Below the pieces are notes generated by a model. That model saw nothing but the letters and a program-made list of their open reading frames with translations. It was not told the DNA's origin and made no database searches. 34,799 bases of DNA from Streptomyces rochei. GTDB taxonomy: Bacteria; Actinomycetota; Actinomycetes; Streptomycetales; Streptomycetaceae. Where the stretch lies: the NCBI GenBank assembly GCA_002155895.1, contig MUMD01000121.1:1-34799 (forward strand). Direction: 5' to 3'. A program made the translations under genes and the position numbers. Position 1 is the first letter of the stretch, and each line of letters opens with the position of its first letter. Of the stretch, positions 29,077-34,799 are shown one piece after another.

Positions 29077-29169
29077 CTTTGCGTACTCCCTCTCGGGCCG
29101 CGTCGCGCCGGGTAGGCGTCACCGGCGGCCATCACATGGTGTCGGGATCCGTGCGAGCCGCGCACAGCA

Positions 29170-29200
29170 CGGGGTGCGCGGGAACGGTCCGCGCACCCCG
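29170..29200 (-). terminator. Hairpin between yajC and secD
   Basis: A perfect 12-bp inverted repeat (29170-29181 and 29189-29200) with a 7-base loop begins 9 bases after the yajC stop. It is a terminator or attenuator that lowers secD-secF transcription relative to yajC. No clear promoter was found between it and secD. Confidence 0.7.
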
Positions 29201-29209
29201 GAGCACGGC

Positions 29210-29722
29210 TTACTTCGCCTCGGAACCGCCGTCGGACTTCTTCGCCTGCTCGTCCGTCTTGGCCTCGGCGGGGGCGGCGTCGGCCACCGGCGCGTCGGCC
29301 GGCGCGTCGTCGGCGTCCTTCTTGCCGAGGTCGACGGACTTGTCGCCGGAGGCGGCAGCGTCGTCGGCGGAGGCGTCGGTCCCGGTGAGGGAGGAGGCAT
29401 CGTCCGGGACGATGTCGGCGTCGGACTTCAGGTCGTGCTCGATGCCGTGGACGATGCGGTTGTACTCGTCGTCGGAGAGGACGGCGCCGATGGAGTTCTT
29501 GGCGAAGAGCAGCTCCACACCCGGGCCGGCGTCGAGGAGGACCGTGTCGTCGTTGACCTCCTTGACCGTGGCGTACATGCCCCCGATGGTGCGGACGCCG
29601 GAACCGGGCTGCATCTGGTTCCGCATGTCGACGGCCTGCTGCTGCTTCTTCTTCGCCGACCGGGTCATCAGGAACATGGCCCCGATGAGCACGATGAACG
29701 GGAGGAGGGTCACGAGACTCAC
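29210..29722 (-). CDS. yajC: Preprotein translocase subunit YajC
   Basis: Small single-span membrane protein of the SecDF-YajC complex. The 170-residue product has TM at about 2-20 (SLVTLLPFIVLIGAMFLM), then the YajC core RSAKKKQQQ, GSGVRTIGGMYATVKEV and DDTVLLDAGPGVELLFAKNSIGAV. After about residue 100 it carries an unusually long acidic Ala/Asp/Ser/Lys tail, whereas many YajC proteins stop near 110. GTG start at 29720-29722. First gene of yajC-secD-secF-apt, with a clear promoter at 29811-29840. Confidence 0.95.
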   Translation of the reverse strand: MSLVTLLPFIVLIGAMFLMTRSAKKKQQQAVDMRNQMQPGSGVRTIGGMYATVKEVNDDTVLLDAGPGVELLFAKNSIGAVLSDDEYNRIVHGIEHDLKSDADIVPDDASSLTGTDASADDAAASGDKSVDLGKKDADDAPADAPVADAAPAEAKTDEQAKKSDGGSEAK

Positions 29723-29810
29723 GGGTCGGTACTTCCTTCACACGACCGCAATTGGTGAGCGGCCTGATGGTTGGGGGTGTGTACGCCGCCGACAAGGGCG
29801 GCATCGGCGG

Positions 29811-29840
29811 AGTCTAAGCGAGTCCGCGCGCATGGAACAA
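29811..29840 (-). promoter_or_regulatory. Promoter of yajC (sigma-HrdB type)
   Basis: On the minus strand, TTGTTC (29835-29840) and TAGACT (29811-29816) are separated by 18 bases. The -10 matches the Streptomyces housekeeping TAGRNT form. The leader to the yajC GTG would be about 80 bases. Confidence 0.6.
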
Positions 29841-29885
29841 CGCTCAGCATGGCACCGGGGTTCCTGCTCCGGCGAATGTCCTCTT

Positions 29886-29903
29886 CGTGACGGTGCCGTC
29901 ACG
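29886..29903 (-). terminator. Hairpin overlapping the ruvB stop
   Basis: 8-bp arms 29886-29893 and 29896-29903 almost abut and include the ruvB TGA (29899-29901). It is a candidate ruvCAB terminator; the very small loop makes it uncertain. Confidence 0.35.
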
Positions 29904-30972
29904 TCCCGAACAAGTCCTGTTGTCCGTTTCCGGAACCCTGCGCCCGCGGCGGGGTGAGGCCCAGGTGCGCCCAGGCCGCCGGGGTCGCCACCCGTCCGCG
30001 CGGGGTGCGGGCCAGCAGGCCCTCCCGTACGAGGAACGGTTCGGCGACCTCTTCCACTGTCTCACGCTCCTCCCCCACGGCGACGGCGAGCGTGGACAGG
30101 CCGACCGGGCCGCCGCCGAACAGCTTGAGCAGCGCCTCCAGCACGGCCCGGTCCAGCCGGTCGAGGCCCCGGGCGTCCACCTCGTAGACCGCGAGGGCGG
30201 CGGCGGCGATCTCCTCGGTGATCAGGCCGTCGGCCTTGACCTGGGCGTAGTCGCGGACCCGGCGCAGCAGGCGGTTGGCGATGCGGGGGGTGCCGCGGGA
30301 GCGGCCGGCGATCTCGGCGGCGCCGGCCGGGTCGATGTCGACGTCGAGCAGGCCGGCGGAGCGGTGGACGACGCGCTCGAGTTCCTTCGGGCCGTAGAAC
30401 TCCATGTGCGCGGTGAAGCCGAAGCGGTCGCGCAGCGGGGGCGGCAGCAGACCCGCGCGTGTGGTGGCGCCGACCAGGGTGAACGGGGGCAGCTCCAGGG
30501 GGATGGCGGTGGCACCGGGTCCCTTGCCGACGATGACGTCGACGCGGAAGTCCTCCATCGCCATGTAGAGCATCTCCTCGGCGGGCCGCGACATGCGGTG
30601 GATCTCGTCGAGGAAGAGGACCTCGCCCTCCTGGAGGGAGGAGAGGATCGCCGCGAGATCGCCGGCGTGCTGGATGGCGGGGCCGGAGGTGATGCGGATG
30701 GGGGCGCCCATCTCGGCCGCGATGATCATGGACAACGTGGTCTTGCCGAGGCCCGGGGCGCCCGAGAGCAGGACGTGGTCGGCGGTCGCCCCGCGCGCAC
30801 GGGCGGCGCGCAGCACGAGGTCGAGCTGTTCACGGACCTTCTCCTGGCCGATGAACTCGCCGAGGTCCTTGGGGCGCAGGGCGGCTTCGACGGCCTGGTC
30901 CTCGCCGTCGGCGGCCGGGCCCACCAGCCGCTCGGAGGCGTCGGTGCCGGTCGTGTCGTCGTCCCAGTTCAC
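29899..30972 (-). CDS. ruvB: Holliday junction branch-migration helicase RuvB
   Basis: Hexameric AAA+ motor that drives branch migration with RuvA. The 357-residue product has Walker A GAPGLGKT at 71-78, Walker B LFLDEIH ending at 125, sensor 1 GATTRAG, the LRDRFGF arginine finger, the RuvB signature [16 protein letters not shown], and a winged-helix C-terminus ending in a Gln/Gly-rich tail. GTG at 30970-30972, 21 bases after the ruvA stop. Confidence 0.98.
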   Translation of the reverse strand: MNWDDDTTGTDASERLVGPAADGEDQAVEAALRPKDLGEFIGQEKVREQLDLVLRAARARGATADHVLLSGAPGLGKTTLSMIIAAEMGAPIRITSGPAIQHAGDLAAILSSLQEGEVLFLDEIHRMSRPAEEMLYMAMEDFRVDVIVGKGPGATAIPLELPPFTLVGATTRAGLLPPPLRDRFGFTAHMEFYGPKELERVVHRSAGLLDVDIDPAGAAEIAGRSRGTPRIANRLLRRVRDYAQVKADGLITEEIAAAALAVYEVDARGLDRLDRAVLEALLKLFGGGPVGLSTLAVAVGEERETVEEVAEPFLVREGLLARTPRGRVATPAAWAHLGLTPPRAQGSGNGQQDLFGT

Positions 30973-30993
30973 TGTGTCAGGTCTCCTAGCCGG

Positions 30994-31599
30994 CTATCGG
31001 GCGCGGTTGAGCGTCTGCAGGGCCGCCTTCAGCAGCTGTCCCACCTGGGGTGTGCCCTCGGCCGCCTCGGCCTGGGGCGTCACGGCGGTGACGGCCTCGT
31101 CGGCCTCGCGGGTCGCGTACCCGAGGCCGATCAGGGCGGCGTGCAGCTGGTCGCGCCAGCCGGCGGTGACCGGGGCGCCGACGGCGGGGGCGCCGACCGG
31201 TTCGCCGAGGCGGTCCTTCAGCTCCAGCAGCAGCTTCTGGGCGCCCTTCTTGCCGATGCCGGGGACGGCGGTCAGCGCCTTCTCGTCACCGGTCGACACG
31301 GCCCGGCGCAGCGCGTCCGGGCTGTGCACGGCGAGCATCGCCTGCGCCAGGCGGGGCCCCACGCCGCTCGCGGTCTGGAGCAGCTCGAAGACCTGGCGCT
31401 CGTCGTCGTCGGCGAAGCCGTACAGCGTGAGCGAGTCCTCGCGCACGACGAGGGAGGTGGCGAGCTTCGCGGGCTTGCCCAGGCGGAGCGCGGAGAGCGT
31501 GTTCGGCGTGCACTGGACGGCCATGCCGACGCCGCCGACCTCGACCACCGCGGCGTCGGGGGCGAGGGCGGCGACGGTGCCGCTGACGAAGGCGATCAT
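30994..31599 (-). CDS. ruvA: Holliday junction DNA-binding protein RuvA
   Basis: Tetrameric junction-binding protein that loads RuvB. The 201-residue product has an OB-fold domain ([10 protein letters not shown] to LTLYGF), helix-hairpin-helix motifs ([17 protein letters not shown] and [19 protein letters not shown]), a linker, and a C-terminal domain III ([15 protein letters not shown]) that contacts RuvB. ATG at 31597-31599 overlaps the ruvC stop as ATGA; the open frame beyond is a ruvC shadow. Confidence 0.97.
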   Translation of the reverse strand: MIAFVSGTVAALAPDAAVVEVGGVGMAVQCTPNTLSALRLGKPAKLATSLVVREDSLTLYGFADDDERQVFELLQTASGVGPRLAQAMLAVHSPDALRRAVSTGDEKALTAVPGIGKKGAQKLLLELKDRLGEPVGAPAVGAPVTAGWRDQLHAALIGLGYATREADEAVTAVTPQAEAAEGTPQVGQLLKAALQTLNRAR

Positions 31600-32153
31600 G
31601 TCGTACGGCCTTTCGGGACGTGCGGGGTGCGGGGAGCACGGGACGCGTGCAGGGCCACGGCCTGCTGGAGCCGGTTCTGCGCGGGGGCGCGCCAGATGTG
31701 GCAGATGGCGAGGGCGAGGGCGTCGGCGGCGTCGGCCGGCTTGGGGGGCGCGGCGAGCCGCAGCAGACGGGTGACCATGGCACCGACCTGGGCCTTGTCC
31801 GCGCGGCCGCTGCCGGTGACGGCGGCCTTGACCTCGCTCGGGGTGTGCAGGGCGACGGGGATGCCCCGGCGGGAGGCGCACAGGATCGCGACGGCGCTGG
31901 CCTGGGCGGTGCCCATGACCGTGCGGACGTTGTGCTGGCTGAAGACGCGCTCCACGGCGACGAACTCCGGCCGGTGCTCGTCGAGCCACTGCTCGATGCC
32001 CTGCTCCACGGCGACGAGGCGGTGCCCGAGGTCGGCGTCGGCCGGGGTGCGGACGACACCGACACCGACCATGGTGAGCGGTCTGCCCGCGACGCCCTCG
32101 ACGACCCCGACGCCGCAGCGGGTCAGTCCTGGGTCCACCCCCAGTACGCGCAC
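31596..32153 (-). CDS. ruvC: Holliday junction resolvase RuvC
   Basis: Dimeric nuclease that cuts Holliday junctions resolved by RuvAB. The product from the chosen start is 185 residues: [13 protein letters not shown] with catalytic D7, [12 protein letters not shown] with the acidic Glu, [24 protein letters not shown], and [12 protein letters not shown] with the last catalytic Asp residues. I chose GTG at 32151-32153, preceded by GGGAGGGG, because the family normally begins M-R-V-L-G. An in-frame ATG at 32163-32165 would add four residues (MGGA) and also has AGGTGA nearby. First gene of ruvC-ruvA-ruvB, under the DNA-damage-type promoter at 32183-32205. Confidence 0.95.
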   Translation of the reverse strand: MRVLGVDPGLTRCGVGVVEGVAGRPLTMVGVGVVRTPADADLGHRLVAVEQGIEQWLDEHRPEFVAVERVFSQHNVRTVMGTAQASAVAILCASRRGIPVALHTPSEVKAAVTGSGRADKAQVGAMVTRLLRLAAPPKPADAADALALAICHIWRAPAQNRLQQAVALHASRAPRTPHVPKGRTT

Positions 32154-32182
32154 TGCCCCTCCCATCGATCACCTGTTTGTGC

Positions 32183-32205
32183 AGGCTATCGGGTGGCACT
32201 GACAA
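32183..32205 (-). promoter_or_regulatory. DNA-damage promoter motif of ruvCAB (PafBC / RecA-independent type)
   Basis: On the minus strand, TTGTCAGTG (32197-32205) is followed by exactly 8 bases and then TAGCCT (32183-32188). This is a full match to the TTGTCRGTG-N8-TANNNT motif of actinobacterial RecA-independent damage-inducible promoters, controlled by PafBC. The transcript would start near 32176, just upstream of both ruvC starts. Confidence 0.75.
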
Positions 32206-32209
32206 AGCG

Positions 32210-32241
32210 GCGGGCCGACGGGGTGTGTCCCGTCGGCCCGC
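32210..32241 (-). terminator. yebC terminator
   Basis: A perfect 13-bp inverted repeat (32210-32222 and 32229-32241) with loop GTGTGT, 16 bases after the yebC stop and abutting the ruvC promoter. It separates pdxST-yebC from ruvCAB. Confidence 0.8.
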
Positions 32242-32257
32242 TGAGCCAGTGCGCGCG

Positions 32258-33010
32258 TTACGCGTCCACCTTCTCCATGACCTCGTCGCTCACGTCGAAG
32301 TTGGCGAAGACGTTCTGCACGTCGTCGCTGTCCTCGAGGGCGTCGATCAGCTTGAAGATCTTCCGGGCGCCCTCCTCGTCCAGCTCGACCTGCATGGTCG
32401 GGACGAAGTTGGCGTCGGCGGACTCGTAGTCGATGCCGGCGTCCTGGAGCGCGGTGCGGACGGCGACCAGGTCGGTGGCCTCGCTGAGCACCTCGAAGGT
32501 CTCACCGAGGTCGTTGACCTCCTCGGCGCCCGCGTCCAGGACGGCGGCGAGGACGTCGTCCTCGGACAGCTCGCCCTTGGGCACGATCACGACGCCCTTG
32601 CGGTTGAACAGGTACGACACCGAGCCGGGGTCGGCCATGGAGCCGCCGTTGCGGGTCATGGCGACGCGGACGTCGGAGGCGGCGCGGTTGCGGTTGTCGG
32701 TGAGGCACTCGATGAGCACCGCGACGCCGTTCGGACCGTAACCCTCGTACATGATCGTCTCGTAGTCGGCGCCACCGGCTTCGAGGCCGGCGCCGCGCTT
32801 GACCGCGGAGTCGATGTTCTTGTTCGGGACCGACTGCTTCTTCGCCTTCTGGATGGCGTCGTACAGCGTCGGGTTGCCGTCGACGTCGGCACCGCCCATG
32901 CGGGCCGCGACTTCGATGTTCTTGATCAGCTTCGCGAAGAGCTTGCCGCGCTTGGCATCGATGACGGCCTTCTTGTGCTTCGTCGTGGCCCATTTAGAGT
33001 GGCCGGACAT
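32258..33010 (-). CDS. YebC/PmpR-family protein
   Basis: Cytoplasmic protein of the YebC family. Members are described as transcriptional regulators or as factors that ease translation through difficult sequences; I cannot tell which applies. The 250-residue product has the canonical N-terminus [53 protein letters not shown], and a C-terminal acidic domain ([20 protein letters not shown]). ATG at 33008-33010 with AAGGAG upstream. It follows pdxT by 47 bases and precedes ruvC, a widespread arrangement. Confidence 0.96.
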   Translation of the reverse strand: MSGHSKWATTKHKKAVIDAKRGKLFAKLIKNIEVAARMGGADVDGNPTLYDAIQKAKKQSVPNKNIDSAVKRGAGLEAGGADYETIMYEGYGPNGVAVLIECLTDNRNRAASDVRVAMTRNGGSMADPGSVSYLFNRKGVVIVPKGELSEDDVLAAVLDAGAEEVNDLGETFEVLSEATDLVAVRTALQDAGIDYESADANFVPTMQVELDEEGARKIFKLIDALEDSDDVQNVFANFDVSDEVMEKVDA

Positions 33011-33057
33011 CTGCCTGTCTCCTTCGCGTAACCCGTCTTTGTACGAACGCAGGAATC

Positions 33058-33666
33058 CTACAAGGACTCCGCGGCCCCGTTCGCGCGCACCATGTCGGCG
33101 AAGAGGCGGTGCACACGGTGGTCGCCGGTCAGCTCCGGGTGGAACGACGTGGCCAGCGCGTTGCCCTGGCGGACGGCGACGATGTGGCCGTCGTGCTCGG
33201 CGAGGACCTCGACCGAGGCGCCCACGGACTCCACCCAGGGGGCCCGGATGAACACGCCCTCGACGGGTCCGCCCCCGACGCCCTCGACGTCGACGGCCGC
33301 CTCGAAGGACTCGTTCTGCCGTCCGAAGGCGTTGCGGCGCACGATCATGTCGATGCCGCCGACCGTCTCCTGCCCGGAGCGCGGGTCGAGGATCTTGTCG
33401 GCCAGCATGATCATGCCTGCGCAGGTGCCGTAGACCGGCATGCCGTCCCGCACGCGCGCGCGGAGGGGTTCCATCACTCCGAAGAGGACGGCCAGCTTGG
33501 AGATGGTGGTGGACTCGCCGCCGGGTACGACCAGGCCGTCGACCTCGGCGAGTTCTTCGGGGCGCCTCACCGGCCTGGCCACGGCGTCGGCCGCGGCCAG
33601 GGCGACGAGGTGCTCCCGCACGTCGCCCTGGAGGGCCAGGACGCCGATGACGGGGGTGTCACTCAT
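33058..33666 (-). CDS. pdxT: PLP synthase glutaminase subunit PdxT
   Basis: Hydrolyses glutamine and channels ammonia to PdxS for pyridoxal 5'-phosphate synthesis. The 202-residue product has the class I glutaminase triad: C82 in YGTCAGM, then H176 and E178 in [18 protein letters not shown] and PGGESTT are near the N-terminus. ATG at 33664-33666, 12 bases after the pdxS stop, so the two subunits are co-expressed. Confidence 0.97.
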   Translation of the reverse strand: MSDTPVIGVLALQGDVREHLVALAAADAVARPVRRPEELAEVDGLVVPGGESTTISKLAVLFGVMEPLRARVRDGMPVYGTCAGMIMLADKILDPRSGQETVGGIDMIVRRNAFGRQNESFEAAVDVEGVGGGPVEGVFIRAPWVESVGASVEVLAEHDGHIVAVRQGNALATSFHPELTGDHRVHRLFADMVRANGAAESL

Positions 33667-33678
33667 GGGATCGGTGCC

Positions 33679-34590
33679 TTACCAGCCGCGGTTGGCGTAG
33701 CGCTCGGTCTCGGGCAGGGTGTCGCAGTTGATGCCGACCATGGCCTCGCCGAGGTTGCGGGAGGCGTCCGCGACGATCTTCGGGTCGTCGTAGAAGGTGG
33801 TCGCCTTCACGATGGCGGCGGCACGCTTGGCCGGGTCGCCGGACTTGAAGATGCCGGAGCCGACGAAGACGCCCTCGGCGCCGAGCTGGCGCATCAGGGC
33901 GGCGTCGGCCGGGGTGGCGACACCGCCGGCGGAGAAGAGGACCACCGGCAGCTTGCCCAGCTCGGAGACCTCCTTGACCAGCTCGTACGGGGCGCGCAGT
34001 TCCTTGGCGGCGGCGTACAGCTCGTTGTTGTCGTATCCGCGCAGCCGGGCGATCTCGTTCTTGATCTGACGCAGGTGGCGGACGGCCTCGACGACGTTGC
34101 CGGTGCCGGCCTCGCCCTTGGAGCGGATCATCGCGGCGCCCTCGGCGATGCGGCGCAGGGCCTCGCCGAGGTTGGTGGCGCCGCAGACGAAGGGGGTGGT
34201 GAAGGCCCACTTGTCGGAGTGGTTGACCTCGTCGGCCGGGGTGAGGACCTCGGACTCGTCGATGTAGTCGACGCCGAGGGACTGCAGGACCTGGGCCTCG
34301 ACGAAATGGCCGATGCGGGACTTGGCCATCACGGGGATGGAGACCGCCTCGATGATGCCCTCGATCATGTCCGGGTCGGACATGCGGGCCACGCCGCCGT
34401 CCTTGCGGATGTCGGCGGGGACGCGCTCCAGGGCCATGACGGCGACGGCGCCCGCGTCCTCGGCGATCTTCGCCTGCTCGGGCGTGACGACGTCCATGAT
34501 CACGCCGCCCTTGAGCTGCTCGGCCATGCCGCGCTTCACGCGGGCGGTGCCGGTCTCGGGGGCCTGGTTTTCGGAGAGCGTGCTGGACAC
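33679..34590 (-). CDS. pdxS: PLP synthase subunit PdxS
   Basis: Builds pyridoxal 5'-phosphate from ribose 5-phosphate, glyceraldehyde 3-phosphate and PdxT-derived ammonia. The 303-residue TIM barrel has [30 protein letters not shown], the Schiff-base lysine K90 in [12 protein letters not shown], and the second lysine in [15 protein letters not shown] at 34588-34590 with GAGGT 5 bases upstream; the frame runs on to 34713, but those codons lack homology. Heads pdxS-pdxT-yebC. Confidence 0.97.
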   Translation of the reverse strand: MSSTLSENQAPETGTARVKRGMAEQLKGGVIMDVVTPEQAKIAEDAGAVAVMALERVPADIRKDGGVARMSDPDMIEGIIEAVSIPVMAKSRIGHFVEAQVLQSLGVDYIDESEVLTPADEVNHSDKWAFTTPFVCGATNLGEALRRIAEGAAMIRSKGEAGTGNVVEAVRHLRQIKNEIARLRGYDNNELYAAAKELRAPYELVKEVSELGKLPVVLFSAGGVATPADAALMRQLGAEGVFVGSGIFKSGDPAKRAAAIVKATTFYDDPKIVADASRNLGEAMVGINCDTLPETERYANRGW

Positions 34591-34748
34591 GGGTACCTCG
34601 CTGAGGGGGAAGGGAGTCTCTGCAGCAACGAGGAAACGCGAGGCGACCAGGCCACAGCAAGGGCCAATGGGAAGGCGGTGGATCGTTTTCGCCTTCGGAA
34701 CGCACCGCGCCACCCCGCAACGCCCCCGCCCCGGGGCGCCGCCCCCGA
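34591..34748 (-). other. pdxS upstream region
   Basis: 158 bases between the edge gene and pdxS, with lower GC than its surroundings near 34620-34690. It should hold the pdxS promoter, but I see no convincing -35/-10 pair. A small hairpin (34733-34737 with 34741-34745, three-base loop) just after the edge gene's stop may be its terminator. Confidence 0.4.
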
Positions 34749-34799
34749 CTACGCGGCCCGCTCGACCAGGGCGGCCGGCGACTCGTCGTCCATCTCGAA
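34749..34799 (-). CDS. C-terminal end of an unidentified minus-strand protein (partial)
   Basis: The last 16 codons of a gene that enters from the right. The minus strand reads [16 protein letters not shown] followed by TAG (34749-34751). Third positions are all G or C and the acidic/Ala composition is protein-like, so I take it as real. Too short to name. It would lie upstream of pdxS on the same strand. Confidence 0.65.
   Translation of the reverse strand, partial: FEMDDESPAALVERAA

Overview
The window is a housekeeping stretch of a Streptomyces-type chromosome. The base composition is very GC-rich, coding frames have almost exclusively G or C in third position, GTG and TTG starts are common, genes often overlap by 4 bases (ATGA/GTGA), and hairpin terminators lack T-tracts. 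The order aroB-aroK-aroC-aroE-mltG-ruvX-alaS, then rpsD-rarA, hisS, a cyclophilin, a DUF349 protein, rel, apt, secF-secD-yajC, ruvB-ruvA-ruvC, yebC, pdxT-pdxS matches what I recall of the corresponding Streptomyces coelicolor region. The species is not identifiable from sequence alone.

Layout. Bases 1-339 hold no confident gene and end in a strong terminator. From about 340 to 10030 there is one minus-strand cluster: two small conserved proteins (DUF948-like and DUF6167-like), alaS, ruvX, mltG, and four shikimate genes (aroE, aroC, aroK, aroB). At 10150-12333 a plus-strand STAND/NB-ARC ATPase with a helical-repeat tail faces rpsD. Then come rarA, a VKOR-family thiol oxidase, hisS and a metallo-beta-lactamase-fold hydrolase, all minus strand. 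A divergent plus-strand pair follows: a membrane-anchored cyclophilin and a coiled-coil DUF349 protein. The DUF349 gene ends at a perfect 15-bp terminator.

The accessory element is 19957-22850 (minus strand), immediately downstream of rel: a soluble Ser/Thr kinase with a TPR-like tail, a small EACC1-type (effector-associated constant component) protein, and a caspase-like protease with a TPR-like tail. The three genes overlap one another by 17-20 bases. The kinase starts only 27 bases after the rel stop, and its tenth codon is TTA, the rare leucine codon read by the bldA tRNA. I infer a candidate regulated cell-death or conflict module wired to (p)ppGpp physiology and to development. This is the most interesting content of the window.

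From 22878 to the right edge the window is again housekeeping: rel, apt, the SecDF-YajC translocase accessory genes, the RuvABC Holliday-junction machinery, yebC and the PLP synthase pair pdxS-pdxT. ruvC is preceded by an exact match to the actinobacterial RecA-independent (PafBC-type) DNA-damage promoter motif. The last 51 bases hold the C-terminus of another minus-strand gene.
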